From JAKIWV01 sp963773945 (GTDB taxonomy: Archaea; Thermoplasmatota; Thermoplasmata; Lutacidiplasmatales; UBA184), in contig CAVZDD010000005.1 of assembly GCA_963773945.1 (NCBI GenBank), forward strand, positions 496,001 to 560,000: a stretch of 64,000 nucleotides of DNA, read 5' to 3'. The translations under genes were made by a program, and so were the position numbers. Of this stretch, positions 31,652-40,710 are shown piece by piece. The notes below the pieces were generated by a model, which was not told where the DNA came from, did not search any database, and saw nothing but the letters and a program-made list of their open reading frames with translations. The stretch's first letter is position 1, and every line of letters begins with the position of its first letter.

Positions 31652-33304
31652 TCACTCCGGGGGGAGTTCCTTGTTGATGAGGTCCATCGGAATGCCCCGG
31701 GACATCTGGATGGCCCGGGAGATCCAGTAGCCGACCACGCCGATGACGAAGACGATGGGCAGGAACAGGAGGTAGGCGTAGCTGTACGCCCCCGAGGGCT
31801 CCACATACGACGCCGTCGACGCGGCATAACTCACGAACCAAGCGGCGATCCAGCTCGCGATCCCGACGATCGTGATGATGGGGACCGGGCCGATCTTGGC
31901 CTGGACGATGCGGGGACTGCTGCGGAAGAGCTGGGGGCGCAGGAAGGGGAACAAGGCGCCGCCCAGGCAGACCAGGCCGACGGCCAACCAGAACCCGAAG
32001 TTGGAGTACGAAAGGTACGAGAGCAGAGTGGTGTAAACTCCCACCCAGAGCACCACGAACGACGCGAAGGCCAATACGATGACAGCCACCCAGGGGACCC
32101 CGTGACGGCTGACGCTGGCAAACGCCGTCGGGAGGATACGGTCGAAGGACCAGGAGAAAAGGTTCCGGGTGGGGATGATGAAGTAGACCAGCGCGAAGCC
32201 GAAGAAGGTCAAGATCAACCCGAACGAGAGGAAACCGGCCACCCAAGGGTCCCCGTGCAAGATGTACGCCGTCAAGAACAGCGGGGAGGGAATCGAGGTA
32301 AGGGCGCCCCCGGTAACGTACGAGAGGCTCGCGCCGATCAGGAAGTTCCGGCCGAACGTGGCGTAGGTCGCTGCGTAGAGCACCCCGATCAGAACCGCGA
32401 AGATGAGGGGGGCGCCGAAGATGGCGAGCCCTTGGGTCCGCGTGGGGTTGCCGCGAATCTCGCCGCCGTAATAGGAACTGTTCGCATACCCGATGAAACT
32501 CAACATGGTATAGACGATCCCGAGGAAAGTACCGGTCAGTGTGATTCCGGTGGTTCCCGCAACGCTGCTAGCGAGCGCCTGGTAGGTGTAAGCTCCGGTA
32601 TTGGCGCTGTTGGCGTTCCAGTCGGCCGCAAAGGTCGCCTGGGAAGTCGTCAGCAGGACGCCGAGCATCACGAGGTAGATGAGGCCGGAAACGATGAAGA
32701 TCCCAACGACGGTGCGGAAGATCCACTTCGTGGGCAGCAGGCTGACGAGGACGACCAGCAGCAGCACGAAGAAGCCGATCAGGAACTGGTCGACGTGCGA
32801 CGCGATAATCGTGTTCGCCATCGTCAATGCACTGGAGCCGCCGCCGGCCACGCTGAAGGCCGCCAACGAGGTGGGGATCCCGAAGACCGCGGTGTAGTAG
32901 GCGAAGTATCCCGCCCATGTTACGAAGACGACGGTAAAAAGTAGGTTCGTTCCGAGGCCGATGCTGGGGTGGAAGATCCGGCCCAGAAAGACATAGTCGC
33001 CGCCCGACCGAGGCATCGAGCTGGCCAGCATCCAGTAGACGTACCCGACGCCGAGGTTGATCAGCACCCCGATTACGACGGTAGTCACCAGGTTTGCGTT
33101 GGGGTACCCGGCCGAGGCAAAAACGATCCAGAAATAGTTCACGATGATGCCCATGCCCACCAGGTTGGCGAAGAGGGCCGTACGGGGCCCGACGGTACGG
33201 ACGAGACCCGACGTTTGCCGGACGTAGAGTCCCGGCTGGGTCGCCGTTACGGAGGGTGTGTTCAGCGAAATCCCCGGCGTCTCGGCTTCCATTGCAGCTG
33301 GCAT
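31652..33304 (-). CDS. APC-superfamily amino acid permease
   Basis: This 550-residue, twelve-helix-type transporter begins in the family way (SGLVRTVGPRTALFANLVGM; LASSMPRSGGDYVFLGRIFH) and ends in MDLINKELPPE, the same KELPP tail as the permease at 15583-17224. Long hydrophobic segments run throughout. ATG 33304 (MPAAMEAETPG) is chosen because an A/T box (GCTATACC on the minus strand, near 33346) lies upstream of it. Likely substrates are amino acids or amines. Its neighbours are the nucleotidyltransferase-like gene and a divergent PLP lyase gene. Confidence 0.9.
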   Translation of the reverse strand: MPAAMEAETPGISLNTPSVTATQPGLYVRQTSGLVRTVGPRTALFANLVGMGIIVNYFWIVFASAGYPNANLVTTVVIGVLINLGVGYVYWMLASSMPRSGGDYVFLGRIFHPSIGLGTNLLFTVVFVTWAGYFAYYTAVFGIPTSLAAFSVAGGGSSALTMANTIIASHVDQFLIGFFVLLLVVLVSLLPTKWIFRTVVGIFIVSGLIYLVMLGVLLTTSQATFAADWNANSANTGAYTYQALASSVAGTTGITLTGTFLGIVYTMLSFIGYANSSYYGGEIRGNPTRTQGLAIFGAPLIFAVLIGVLYAATYATFGRNFLIGASLSYVTGGALTSIPSPLFLTAYILHGDPWVAGFLSFGLILTFFGFALVYFIIPTRNLFSWSFDRILPTAFASVSRHGVPWVAVIVLAFASFVVLWVGVYTTLLSYLSYSNFGFWLAVGLVCLGGALFPFLRPQLFRSSPRIVQAKIGPVPIITIVGIASWIAAWFVSYAASTASYVEPSGAYSYAYLLFLPIVFVIGVVGYWISRAIQMSRGIPMDLINKELPPE

Positions 33305-33475
33305 TTCCGTGTTCCCCCGCGCCCCCTTCCGGGGGTGCGACGCGGTATAGCACGCGCACAACGAGGTGGTCTAAATACGTTGGCAAGTGCGTCCGGCGGC
33401 GGTTTTCGAGCCCGGGTGCAAGCTTCCCCACGACGGGCGAACGGTTCATGAGAAGCGCCGGTGTGGCCGGGGCCG

Positions 33476-34615
33476 ATGGAGTGGGACACCCGACTCATCC
33501 ACGACGGGCAGTCGGCGGACCCTCTCACCGGGGCCGTCAACGTTCCGATTTACCTTTCGAGCACCTTCCGGCAGTCCGCTCCGGGCGTATCGCAGGGCTA
33601 TGTGTACTCTCGAACGGGAAACCCCACCCGGGCTGCGCTCGAGCGAATCCTTGCGCGACTCGAGGGGGGGGTCGGCGCGTTGGCTTTCGGCTCCGGCCTC
33701 GCCGCAATCTCGGCGCTGATCATGAGTTACCCCGCCGGAAGTCGGATCGTCGCCGGAGACGACCTCTACCACGGCGCCACTCGGCTGCTCGAACTGTCCC
33801 GAACTCACGGGGTCCAGGTCGATTTCGTGGATACGACCGACCTGGCCAACCTTCGCCGGGCATTCTCCTCCGGGCCTCGAGTGGATTTACTCTACCTGGA
33901 GACACCGACCAACCCACTCCTCAAGATCACGGACCTGAAGGGCGCTATCGCGGTCGCTCGTCGGGGGAAGTCCAAAGTCGCCGTCGACAACACCTTCGCG
34001 TCGCCAGTGTTTCAACGCCCGCTCGAACTCGGGGCGGACATCGCCGTACACTCGACGACGAAATACATCGGAGGGCACAGCGACGTCATCGGCGGGGCGC
34101 TGGTCTTCCGCTCGAAGGCGATGCTCGAGCGGCTCTACTGGTTCCAAAACTCGGCCGGAGGCGTGCCGAGCCCGTTCGACTGCTACCTGATGATCCGGGG
34201 CGTGCGGACCCTGGGGGTACGGGTTCGCCAACACGCGGAGAATGCCCAACGGGTCGCCGAGTACCTCAATCATCACCGCAAGATCGTTCGGACGCTCTAC
34301 CCGGGCCTCCCCCACCATCCCGGGCATGCCCTGGCGCGCCGACAGATGGACGGGTACGGCGGAATGGTCTCGGCGGAAGTTGCGGGGGGCCGCCCCGCGG
34401 CGATTCGAGTCGCCCGGAAACTGCGGATCTTCACGTTGGCCGAGAGTCTCGGCGGGGTGGAGTCGCTGGTCAACCACCCGGCGCTGATGACCCACCGCGC
34501 GATGCCACTGGCGGAGCAGAAGACGAAGGGGATCTCGGGCGGCCTGCTCCGTCTTTCCGTGGGCATTGAGGACGCCGAGGACCTAATCGACGACCTGCGT
34601 CAAGCCCTCGGCTGA
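33476..34615 (+). CDS. Cystathionine gamma-synthase/lyase-type PLP enzyme
   Basis: This 379-residue Cys/Met-metabolism PLP enzyme has YVYSRTGNPTRAALE, AFGSGLAAISAL, the substrate/PLP segment LLYLETPTNPLLKI, AVDNTFASPVFQRPL and the Schiff-base Lys in HSTTKYIGGHSD. The C-terminal LSVGIEDAEDLIDDL is typical. The family includes cystathionine gamma-synthase, beta/gamma-lyases and methionine gamma-lyase; which one cannot be settled by motif reading. ATG 33476 (MEWDTRLIH) is the natural start. It may share sulfur metabolism with the rhodanese region upstream. Confidence 0.88.
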   Translation: MEWDTRLIHDGQSADPLTGAVNVPIYLSSTFRQSAPGVSQGYVYSRTGNPTRAALERILARLEGGVGALAFGSGLAAISALIMSYPAGSRIVAGDDLYHGATRLLELSRTHGVQVDFVDTTDLANLRRAFSSGPRVDLLYLETPTNPLLKITDLKGAIAVARRGKSKVAVDNTFASPVFQRPLELGADIAVHSTTKYIGGHSDVIGGALVFRSKAMLERLYWFQNSAGGVPSPFDCYLMIRGVRTLGVRVRQHAENAQRVAEYLNHHRKIVRTLYPGLPHHPGHALARRQMDGYGGMVSAEVAGGRPAAIRVARKLRIFTLAESLGGVESLVNHPALMTHRAMPLAEQKTKGISGGLLRLSVGIEDAEDLIDDLRQALG

Positions 34616-34662
34616 GGCCGTCCGGGCATAGCGCGAAATAGCCCCGACCGATCCGCTCCGGC

Positions 34663-35019
34663 ATGCCGCTTTGGCACGATGCCCCGGGCGCCTGGCATGA
34701 GATCCTTCCCGGTGTCCGACGCCGGATTCTGGCCCACGCGTCGTCGGCCATGATGGTGCTGTACCGCATCGAACCGGGCCGGGTCTTCCCGCTCCACACC
34801 CACCCCCACGCCCAGTTCGGCACGATCCTCGAGGGAGGCGGCGTCTTCCGCGTGGGGGACCAGTCCTGGACCGTACGCGCCGGGGACGGCTACTACGTTC
34901 CGCCGGATGTCCCCCACGAACTCCACACCGACGGCGCGAAGCCGTCGGTCATCCTCGACGTGTTCGCCCCCCAGCGGGACGATTTCCTGAACGAGACCGT
35001 TCCGGCCGACGAGCCGTAG
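34663..35019 (+). CDS. Cupin-domain protein
   Basis: This 118-residue single cupin barrel has the metal-binding motif HTHPHAQFGTILEGGG and the second motif PPDVPHELHT, with the three His and one Glu/Gln expected of cupins. Small cupins bind a metal and act as isomerases, dioxygenases or sensors. ATG 34663 has an A/T box (GAAATAGC) 27 nt upstream and so is leaderless. It converges on the SDR gene. The role is unknown. Confidence 0.85.
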   Translation: MPLWHDAPGAWHEILPGVRRRILAHASSAMMVLYRIEPGRVFPLHTHPHAQFGTILEGGGVFRVGDQSWTVRAGDGYYVPPDVPHELHTDGAKPSVILDVFAPQRDDFLNETVPADEP

Positions 35020-35033
35020 GCTCGCGACCCGGC

Positions 35034-35828
35034 TCAGCCGACGGACCGAAGAATCCCGCCGTCGACCGGCAGCAAGGCGCCGGTGACGTACGAGGACATC
35101 TCGCTGCCCAAGAACACGAACGCTCGGGCCAGTTCCTCCGGGCTCCCGATCCGGCCCAGCGGGATCTCCTGCAGCAGGGCCGCCTTGACCTGGTCCGGGG
35201 TCGTGTTCCGTCGGCGAGCGGCGTCCTCGAAGACGTGGGCGACCCGGTCCGTCGCGATGTAACCCGGCAGTACGCCGTTGACACGAATGCCGCGAGGTCC
35301 GAGTTCGCGGGCGAGGGTGCGGACCAATCCGGCGATGGCGATTCGGCAGACGTTCGAAGTGGCGATGTTGGGGATGGGTTCCCGGATCGCGAACGACGCG
35401 GAGAAGACCATGCGTCCCGGCGTCTGGGTAGAGAGCATCTGCTCGGCCACCTTCTGGCCCAGGTAGGCCGGACTCACGGTGAGGAGATTGGCCGCCGCCT
35501 GCCATGTATCGAAATTTTGTTCCATGAACGTCCCGGGTGCCGGCGAGCCCGTGACGTAGACGAGGGTGTCGATCCCGCCGAGTGCCGTTCGGGTCTCGGA
35601 GACGAGTCGGTCCAGGTCGGCGCGCTGCGTCAGGTCGGCGGGAATCCCGTGAACCTCTCCCAGCGGTCGGAGCAGTTCCAGCGCCTGATTCAATCGATCC
35701 GTGTGGGAGCCGTTGACGACCACCCGGGCCCCCTCCTCCAGGAACGCGCGGGCCGCCGCGAAGCCGATCCCTTGACTGGCCGCCGTCACGAGGACCCGTT
35801 GTCCTGTGAGCCCCGAACTCAACGGCAT
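35034..35828 (-). CDS. Short-chain dehydrogenase/reductase with altered catalytic motif
   Basis: This 264-residue Rossmann enzyme has a nucleotide-binding motif VTAASQGIGFAAA, followed by VNGSHTDRL, PADLT and strand VYVTGSPAPG. The catalytic Ser is present (RMVFSASFAI), but the usual YxxxK is replaced by NVCRI, with Asn and Arg in place of Tyr and Lys, before AIAGLVRTLARELG. The C-terminal GRIGSPEELARAFVFLGSE and TGALLPVDGG are intact. Some SDR subgroups share the SNxxR change, so it may keep a modified activity. It lies 13 nt downstream of the cyclase-family gene, probably in one operon. Confidence 0.85.
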   Translation of the reverse strand: MPLSSGLTGQRVLVTAASQGIGFAAARAFLEEGARVVVNGSHTDRLNQALELLRPLGEVHGIPADLTQRADLDRLVSETRTALGGIDTLVYVTGSPAPGTFMEQNFDTWQAAANLLTVSPAYLGQKVAEQMLSTQTPGRMVFSASFAIREPIPNIATSNVCRIAIAGLVRTLARELGPRGIRVNGVLPGYIATDRVAHVFEDAARRRNTTPDQVKAALLQEIPLGRIGSPEELARAFVFLGSEMSSYVTGALLPVDGGILRSVG

Positions 35829-35841
35829 GGACAGGGGCCGC

Positions 35842-36501
35842 CTACGACTCGAGGGCGAAGACGCGACTCATCGCCCCGCTGGCGCCCTCGAGCTTGAGGG
35901 GTCCGGCGACGATCGTGTAGGGCGTTCCCTCGCGCAGCGTGTCGAGATGGTCGAGGGCTTCCAGGATCCAGATGCTGCGTCCGAGGAGGACTTTGTGCGC
36001 CTCGAACTTGGCATTCGCGTACGGGTCGATCCCGAGGGCGTCCGTTCCGACTCCCTTGACTTTCTTCTTGACCAACCACTCGGCCGTGGCGGGCTCGATG
36101 CCCGGGAAGTCGTAGAGATACTTCTTCGTGGAGGCCCGGGCGTGGCTCCAACCCGTCTCCAGGAGCACGATCTCCGGCGCGAAGGACTTCGGCCAGTGTT
36201 TCTCGAGCGCGGCCTGGGGCATCAGGTTCCCTTGGATCTCCTTCCGCAAGTCCAGCACGGCACCGACCCCCACCAGGTCCTCCGGCGCGATCTGGTCAAC
36301 GGTTTTGCCGGATTCGAGGAAGTGGTAGGGCGCGTCGAGGTGCGTGCCGCTGTGCGTCAGCGCGGTCAGTCGTTCGATGGCGTAACCGTCCCGGGCGATG
36401 ATGCCGATCGGCTCAACGACCGGAAGCGGGGTCGTGGGCCACACGGGCATGTGGGTCCGGTACAGCGCCGTGAGGTCGTGGACTCGGGAAGTGGTCGGCA
36501 T
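35842..36501 (-). CDS. Cyclase-family hydrolase (kynurenine-formamidase-like)
   Basis: This 219-residue protein of the cyclase/KynB family carries the metal-binding motif HSGTHLDAPYHFLESG and ends in a conserved EALDHLDTLREGTPYTIVAG, then PLKLEGASGA. Relatives hydrolyse N-formylkynurenine or other cyclic amides, or act in isatin or polyketide metabolism. ATG 36501 has an A/T box (CTTTTAGTAG on the minus strand, near 36527) 26 nt upstream. It is followed by the SDR gene in the same direction. The substrate is uncertain. Confidence 0.85.
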   Translation of the reverse strand: MPTTSRVHDLTALYRTHMPVWPTTPLPVVEPIGIIARDGYAIERLTALTHSGTHLDAPYHFLESGKTVDQIAPEDLVGVGAVLDLRKEIQGNLMPQAALEKHWPKSFAPEIVLLETGWSHARASTKKYLYDFPGIEPATAEWLVKKKVKGVGTDALGIDPYANAKFEAHKVLLGRSIWILEALDHLDTLREGTPYTIVAGPLKLEGASGAMSRVFALES

Positions 36502-36543
36502 AACGGTGACGGAAACTTACTGCTACTAAAAGCCGTGCGCACC

Positions 36544-37688
36544 CTATTGCGCGGAGGCGCGCTCCAGAAAGTGCCCCAGTCGACGCGCGCCCTCTTCCAA
36601 GGCCGCCATCGGGGCGGTGAACGAGATCCGGAAGTGATGTTCGCCGGCCGGCCGAAGGAGACTCCGGGGACCACGGCCAGCTTCTCTTCATCGAGGACCC
36701 GGTTGCAGAACTCTACCGAGGAGATCGGCAGGTCGTACCGCGGGAACATGTAGAACGCCCCGGCGGGCCGTTCGACGTGAAGACCCGGGATGGCGGAGAG
36801 CAGCTCGAACAGCCGCTCCCGGCGCCGGCGGAACTCCTCCCGGAACCGGACAATGTCGGGTTCGGCGTTCTGGAGTCCCCAGAGGCAAGCGCGCTGGATG
36901 AAGGGCGGGACGCAGGTCAGCGTGTTCTCGACGACTTTGACGAGACGACTCTTCAGCACGGGGGGGGCCACGGCGTAGCCCGCGCGCCAACCGGTCATCG
37001 CGAACATCTTGGAGAAGCTCCCGATCGTCACGACCCGGCCGACCCCCTCGGGGAGGCTTGCCGGGGCCACGTGCGGGCCTTCGTAAACCAGCGACTCGTA
37101 GGTCTCGTCGCTCAGGACCGTAAGGTCGTGTTCGCGGGCGATTTCGAGGGCGGCCCGGACCTCTTCCCGCGAGAGTAGCCGACCCGTTGGATTCGAGGGG
37201 GACGTGAGTATCAGCACGCGACTTCGAGGCGTGATCGCCTTCGCGAGGGCGCCCGCATCGAAGGAGAAGTCGCTCCGAAGCCGAAAATAGACGGGACGGG
37301 CACCGACAAGTTGGACCGGTTGCTCGAACAGGTATGTAGGGTCCGGGAGAAGTACCTCATCGCCCGGGTCGGTGGTCGCCAAGAGACTTGCGTAAATCGC
37401 GAGCTTTCCGGGCAGCACCACGACGTCCGACGCGGCGGCCGGAATAGCGTGCAATCGGTGCAGGCGCTCGGCGATCGCCTCTCGGAGGTCCTGCATGCCC
37501 TGGGAGGGGCCGTAGTGGGTGAGGCCCTCGTCCATCGCCCGCGTCGCTGCCGCCCGAATCCCGGCAGGGGTGTCGAAGTCGGGTTCCCCGATGTGCAGGC
37601 CCAAGATCGTGCTCCCGCGCTGGCGTGCCTCGAAGATGCGGTCGATCAGGGATAGGATTGGCGACTCGCTGATCTCGTCGACGCGCAT
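36544..37688 (-). CDS. Class I/II aminotransferase (one frameshift)
   Basis: This is a PLP aminotransferase of about 381 residues: IGEPDFDTPAGIR, LTHYGPSQGMQDLREAIAER, ILTSPSNPTGRLLSREEV, SDETYESLVYEG, and the Schiff-base Lys in TIGSFSKMFAMTGWRAGY. The frame breaks at 36641-36655, in a CGGCCGGCC tract. Adding one base restores VSFGPAGEHHFRISFTAP and a natural end at 36544, whereas the literal frame runs on into the cyclase gene. ATG 37688 (MRVDEISESP) is chosen over 37700 because an A/T box (CCTTTTACTG on the minus strand, near 37713) lies about 25 nt upstream. It is aspartate/aromatic-type; the substrate is unresolved. Confidence 0.85.
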
Positions 37689-37745
37689 CGGGGGGCGCAA
37701 ACGCCCCGCAGTAAAAGGAGGTTGGCCGGGCGGCGGAGTCCCCGC

Positions 37746-38438
37746 CTACGTGGGACGCGGCGGCGCCGTTGGAGGAACCGCATCCGTCCCGGGGGGTTCC
37801 AAGCCCCGCGCGACGCGTCGGTGCGCGTCGATGAACGCTACGGCAAAGAGGGCGTAGGCGAGGAACATGTACGAGAGGTACGCCAGGACCGGCTCGATCA
37901 GGGAGACGAGTTTCGAGGGACTCGCCCGGGCGGTCGCGAGGTAGGCGGGCAGATCGCCCGAGATGTGGTATCCCACGATACCGACCACGGGAATCGCCGC
38001 GACAAGGGCGAGGATGAGGATCGCGCGGCCGGTCGTGCCCAGCAGATGGTAAACGATGATCGCGTACAGAATGAACGAGAAGAACAACGACCCCGCCACC
38101 GCGCCGCCAACTTCGTAGGCCAGCCAGCTCGGGATCGCCAGCCCCGACATGTACGCGTAGTAGGCTACAGGGCCGGCCGCAGCCGCGCCGAGCAGGACGG
38201 TGACGAGCAAGGTGAGGTGCGCGTGGTGGACTCGCTGGTGATGCAGTTCGTTCCATTCATGCCGGCCGAGGGTGAGGAAGAGCACGCCCATCAGCGTGGC
38301 AACGACCCCGATTCCGAAGAGCACCTCGCCGGTCGTGCCCTTGGAGGAACCGGTCAGGATGTCGTAGGCGTTGACGCCCGCCTCGATGGCGAACCCGACC
38401 GTGAAGATCGTCAGGCTGAGTCGCAGGTTGGGTGCCAT
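37746..38438 (-). CDS. Multi-helix membrane protein, unknown function
   Basis: This is a 230-residue protein with six to seven hydrophobic helices (LTIFTVGFAIEAGVNAYDIL; LFGIGVVATLMGVLFLTL; AHLTLLVTVLLGAAAAGPVA; GAVAGSLFFSFILYAIIVYH; AILILALVAAIPVVGIVGYH; LVSLIEPVLAYLSYMFLAYA) and a Pro-rich cytosolic-looking tail. A histidine cluster (HEWNELHHQRVHHAH) in one loop could bind metal. ATG 38438 is set by an A/T box (GGTATTTGAA on the minus strand, 38465-38473) 27-35 nt upstream. The family is not recognised. Confidence 0.65.
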   Translation of the reverse strand: MAPNLRLSLTIFTVGFAIEAGVNAYDILTGSSKGTTGEVLFGIGVVATLMGVLFLTLGRHEWNELHHQRVHHAHLTLLVTVLLGAAAAGPVAYYAYMSGLAIPSWLAYEVGGAVAGSLFFSFILYAIIVYHLLGTTGRAILILALVAAIPVVGIVGYHISGDLPAYLATARASPSKLVSLIEPVLAYLSYMFLAYALFAVAFIDAHRRVARGLEPPGTDAVPPTAPPRPT

Positions 38439-38464
38439 CGGCCCCTCATTCACCGCCGGCGCGG

Positions 38465-38473
38465 TTCAAATAC
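38465..38473 (-). promoter_or_regulatory. TATA box of the 37746-38438 membrane protein
   Basis: On the minus strand GTATTTGAA is centred about 31 nt upstream of ATG 38438. This supports that start over the upstream in-frame ATG at 38453. Confidence 0.45.
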
Positions 38474-38518
38474 CCCCCGCTCGAGCGGGCAGGAGTCTCC
38501 GGAAAGGGAAAGGGGGAC

Positions 38519-39016
38519 TCAGACGCGTTCCACCACGTCGCCGGTCCGGATCCGACCGGAGCGGACGACGGACGCGTACCAGCCGCGTCGATCGATCATG
38601 GTCTTGATGAAACCGGGACCCTTTTTCTCGCCGACGTACGGAAGCAGGTACAGATTCGTGCACGGAACGCACGGTTTGGATACCTGAACGATGGCCTCGC
38701 CCATCCGGAACTGGTCCCCTGGATGGAACTCAGCGTACGGGATGCCCTCCGTAGTCACATTTTCGCCGATGTCTCCCTCGTGGATCGGCCAGCCCTCGCC
38801 ATTGAGTTCCTGAATCATTTCAATAGGCATCATCAGGACGGCCTGGTTGGGCTCGTCGTGCTGCTCCTCGTGCCGGTATCGATTGAAGTCCCCTTCGACG
38901 CCCCTCGATACGACCTGGACCTCCGGTACGGTGGGCTTCGGTAGCCCGTGCTCGGCCCCTGTCTCCGGCTTTCGGTGGAGTGAACGGACTCGGCCAGCGC
39001 GCGATGGTGCGGTCAT
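38519..39016 (-). CDS. MOSC-domain protein
   Basis: This 165-residue MOSC domain has a conserved core: VSRGVEGDFNRYRHEEQHDE, AVLMMPIEMIQELNGEGWPI, GDIGENVTTEGIPY, and the key Cys in VQVSKPCVPCTNL. MOSC proteins (YiiM/MOCS3-C type) handle Mo-bound sulfur or reduce N-hydroxylated compounds with the molybdenum cofactor. The CVPC pair sits where the cofactor-binding Cys is expected. The ATG has an A/T box (CAATTAGAA on the minus strand, near 39049) upstream. No Moco biosynthesis gene is adjacent. Confidence 0.88.
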   Translation of the reverse strand: MTAPSRAGRVRSLHRKPETGAEHGLPKPTVPEVQVVSRGVEGDFNRYRHEEQHDEPNQAVLMMPIEMIQELNGEGWPIHEGDIGENVTTEGIPYAEFHPGDQFRMGEAIVQVSKPCVPCTNLYLLPYVGEKKGPGFIKTMIDRRGWYASVVRSGRIRTGDVVERV

Positions 39017-39077
39017 AGTGGGCTTCTATCCCACTCAACGCCTGTTCTAATTGTCTGCGGGGGGGAGCCCCCCTGCC

Positions 39078-39980
39078 CTACGTGAACAAATCTTCCAAGG
39101 GGTTCTCCATTTCCTTGACTTCCCGAATCAGCACGCCCTTCGCCAGGAGCTCCTGGATGAGCTTGGGGACTTCCTCGGGCCCGGACAGTTCCTGCACGTA
39201 GTAGTCCCCCTGTTTACTGGAGGCCGGAAGCACGCCTTCCATCCCCGTGCCGCGAAACCCGATGACGTAGTGCGACGCGCGGAGTTCGCCGAGGGGGCCG
39301 AAGTACACGACCCGCCCCTTCCGGATCGCCAGCACGGAATTGCCGATCTCCCGCGCCTCGAAGAGGTTGTGCGAGGAGTACAGCACGATGTCGTCCTTGC
39401 TCAGGCCCAATACGAGGTCCCGGACTTCGCGGGCGAGTTTGGGGTCGAGGTTCGTCGTGGGTTCATCCAGGAGATAGATGCCCCGTTCCTGGAGGAAGAC
39501 GCGGGCGATGGAGACCCGCTTCTTCTGTCCCTGGCTCAGCTCGGAGAAGAACCGGTGCCGAAGTTCGTCGAGCCCCAGCGAGTGGACCACCCGCTCCACA
39601 TCTTGCGGTGTCGCCCGCTCTACCGTGGCGTAGAACCGGAGCGCCTCTTCGACTCGGAGCCCATCCGGAATCCCATCGATGTGAGAGAGATAGTGAAGGC
39701 GCGACCGGGCATCGACCTGACGGACGTCAATCCCATCCACCTCGACCGAGCCCGTGTATGGTTCGAGGATCCCCGCGAGGGTGCGGAACAGGGTGGTCTT
39801 GCCTGCGCCGTTGGCCCCCAGCACCACATAGATCGCGGGTTTCTCGATGACGAAGGAGATGTCCTCCAGGACCCGCTTTCCATGGTATCCCGAACTCACT
39901 CCCCGCAGTTCGATACGATGCGACCTCTCACGGGGCAGAAAGGCGGTCGACGTGGAAAGCGGAGAAGAACCGGACATCAC
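39078..39980 (-). CDS. ABC transporter ATP-binding protein
   Basis: This 300-residue ABC ATPase has Walker A GANGAGKTT, Q-loop YLSHIDGIP, signature ELSQGQKKRVS (Gln in place of the usual second Gly), Walker B IYLLDEPTTNLD and a switch His in LYSSHNLFEA. Its C-terminal extension (about residues 240-300) is of unknown fold. The permease gene 13 nt upstream on the same strand forms its membrane partner. It is one of three ABC-2-like exporters in the window. Confidence 0.9.
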   Translation of the reverse strand: MMSGSSPLSTSTAFLPRERSHRIELRGVSSGYHGKRVLEDISFVIEKPAIYVVLGANGAGKTTLFRTLAGILEPYTGSVEVDGIDVRQVDARSRLHYLSHIDGIPDGLRVEEALRFYATVERATPQDVERVVHSLGLDELRHRFFSELSQGQKKRVSIARVFLQERGIYLLDEPTTNLDPKLAREVRDLVLGLSKDDIVLYSSHNLFEAREIGNSVLAIRKGRVVYFGPLGELRASHYVIGFRGTGMEGVLPASSKQGDYYVQELSGPEEVPKLIQELLAKGVLIREVKEMENPLEDLFT

Positions 39981-39993
39981 GGGGTACCTCGCA

Positions 39994-40710
39994 TCATATC
40001 GGGGAGAGGAATCGCTCCCGTCCCATGAGCCGAGCCGACAATCCCAACAGCAAGACTACGACCACGAAGATCGCGAGCGCCGCGCCTCCCGTCACGTAGT
40101 AGAAATCGGCCGCCGGTGCCCGCTCCGCCACGATCAGAACGAAGACTGTCGGAGCGACCCCCAGCATCGGGGCAAACCCGATGGGGCTGTTCATGCCAGT
40201 CCGGGGAGTCGATATCGAGGTCCAGATCATTCCGGCCGTGGCCGTCAAGAACGCGGTAGCGTAGCCCATAGGAATCGTGTAGAGCACGAGCGACTGGAGC
40301 AGGGAATGGGTCACGGGAGTTCCCGTGGCCACGGCGCCGCCCAACCCGACCGCGAGCGCGATTCCCAGGATGGTCGTGGTCAGCGTTGCGGTCGAAAGGA
40401 GTCCACCGCCAAACAAGGACCGCGGGGGGACCCCGTAGGCGATCAGGTACTCGAACACGCCCTTGGTTCGGTCGCTGGTGAACGTCATCAGTCCGCCAAT
40501 CGCGCCCATCGAAACGAAGATTGGGAGTTCGAGCGGGAAGGTGTTGGCGAACACCGACGATCCTTGCCCAGCGACTAGCGTGATCACCGTGAAAAAAAGG
40601 ATCAGGGCTGTAGCGAGAATCAGGTACACCCGACCGACGGTGAAGGCTCGGCGGATCGTGGTCACCGCGAGGGAGCCGATGGGGGGTCCAGCGGCTGCGG
40701 ACGCGGACAC
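39994..40710 (-). CDS. ABC-2-like permease
   Basis: This 238-residue membrane protein has six hydrophobic helices (VYLILATALILFFTVITLVA; LPIFVSMGAIGGLMTFTSDR; TLTTTILGIALAVGLGGAVA; LVLYTIPMGYATAFLTATAG; GVAPTVFVLIVAERAPAADF; LAIFVVVVLLLGLSARLMG). The TSDRTKGVFEYLIAYGVPPR segment after the second helix resembles the coupling region of ABC-2 permeases. ATG 40710 has an A/T box (CATTAAATC on the minus strand, near 40737) 27 nt upstream, so this is the first gene of the two-gene operon. Confidence 0.8.
   Translation of the reverse strand: MSASAAAGPPIGSLAVTTIRRAFTVGRVYLILATALILFFTVITLVAGQGSSVFANTFPLELPIFVSMGAIGGLMTFTSDRTKGVFEYLIAYGVPPRSLFGGGLLSTATLTTTILGIALAVGLGGAVATGTPVTHSLLQSLVLYTIPMGYATAFLTATAGMIWTSISTPRTGMNSPIGFAPMLGVAPTVFVLIVAERAPAADFYYVTGGAALAIFVVVVLLLGLSARLMGRERFLSPI

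Noticed and set aside
31154..32944. 596-codon plus-strand frame across the nucleotidyltransferase-like and permease genes
   Set aside because: Composition is Asp/Glu/Arg/Gly-rich and repetitive, as expected antisense to a hydrophobic transporter gene; the minus-strand proteins have clear motifs.
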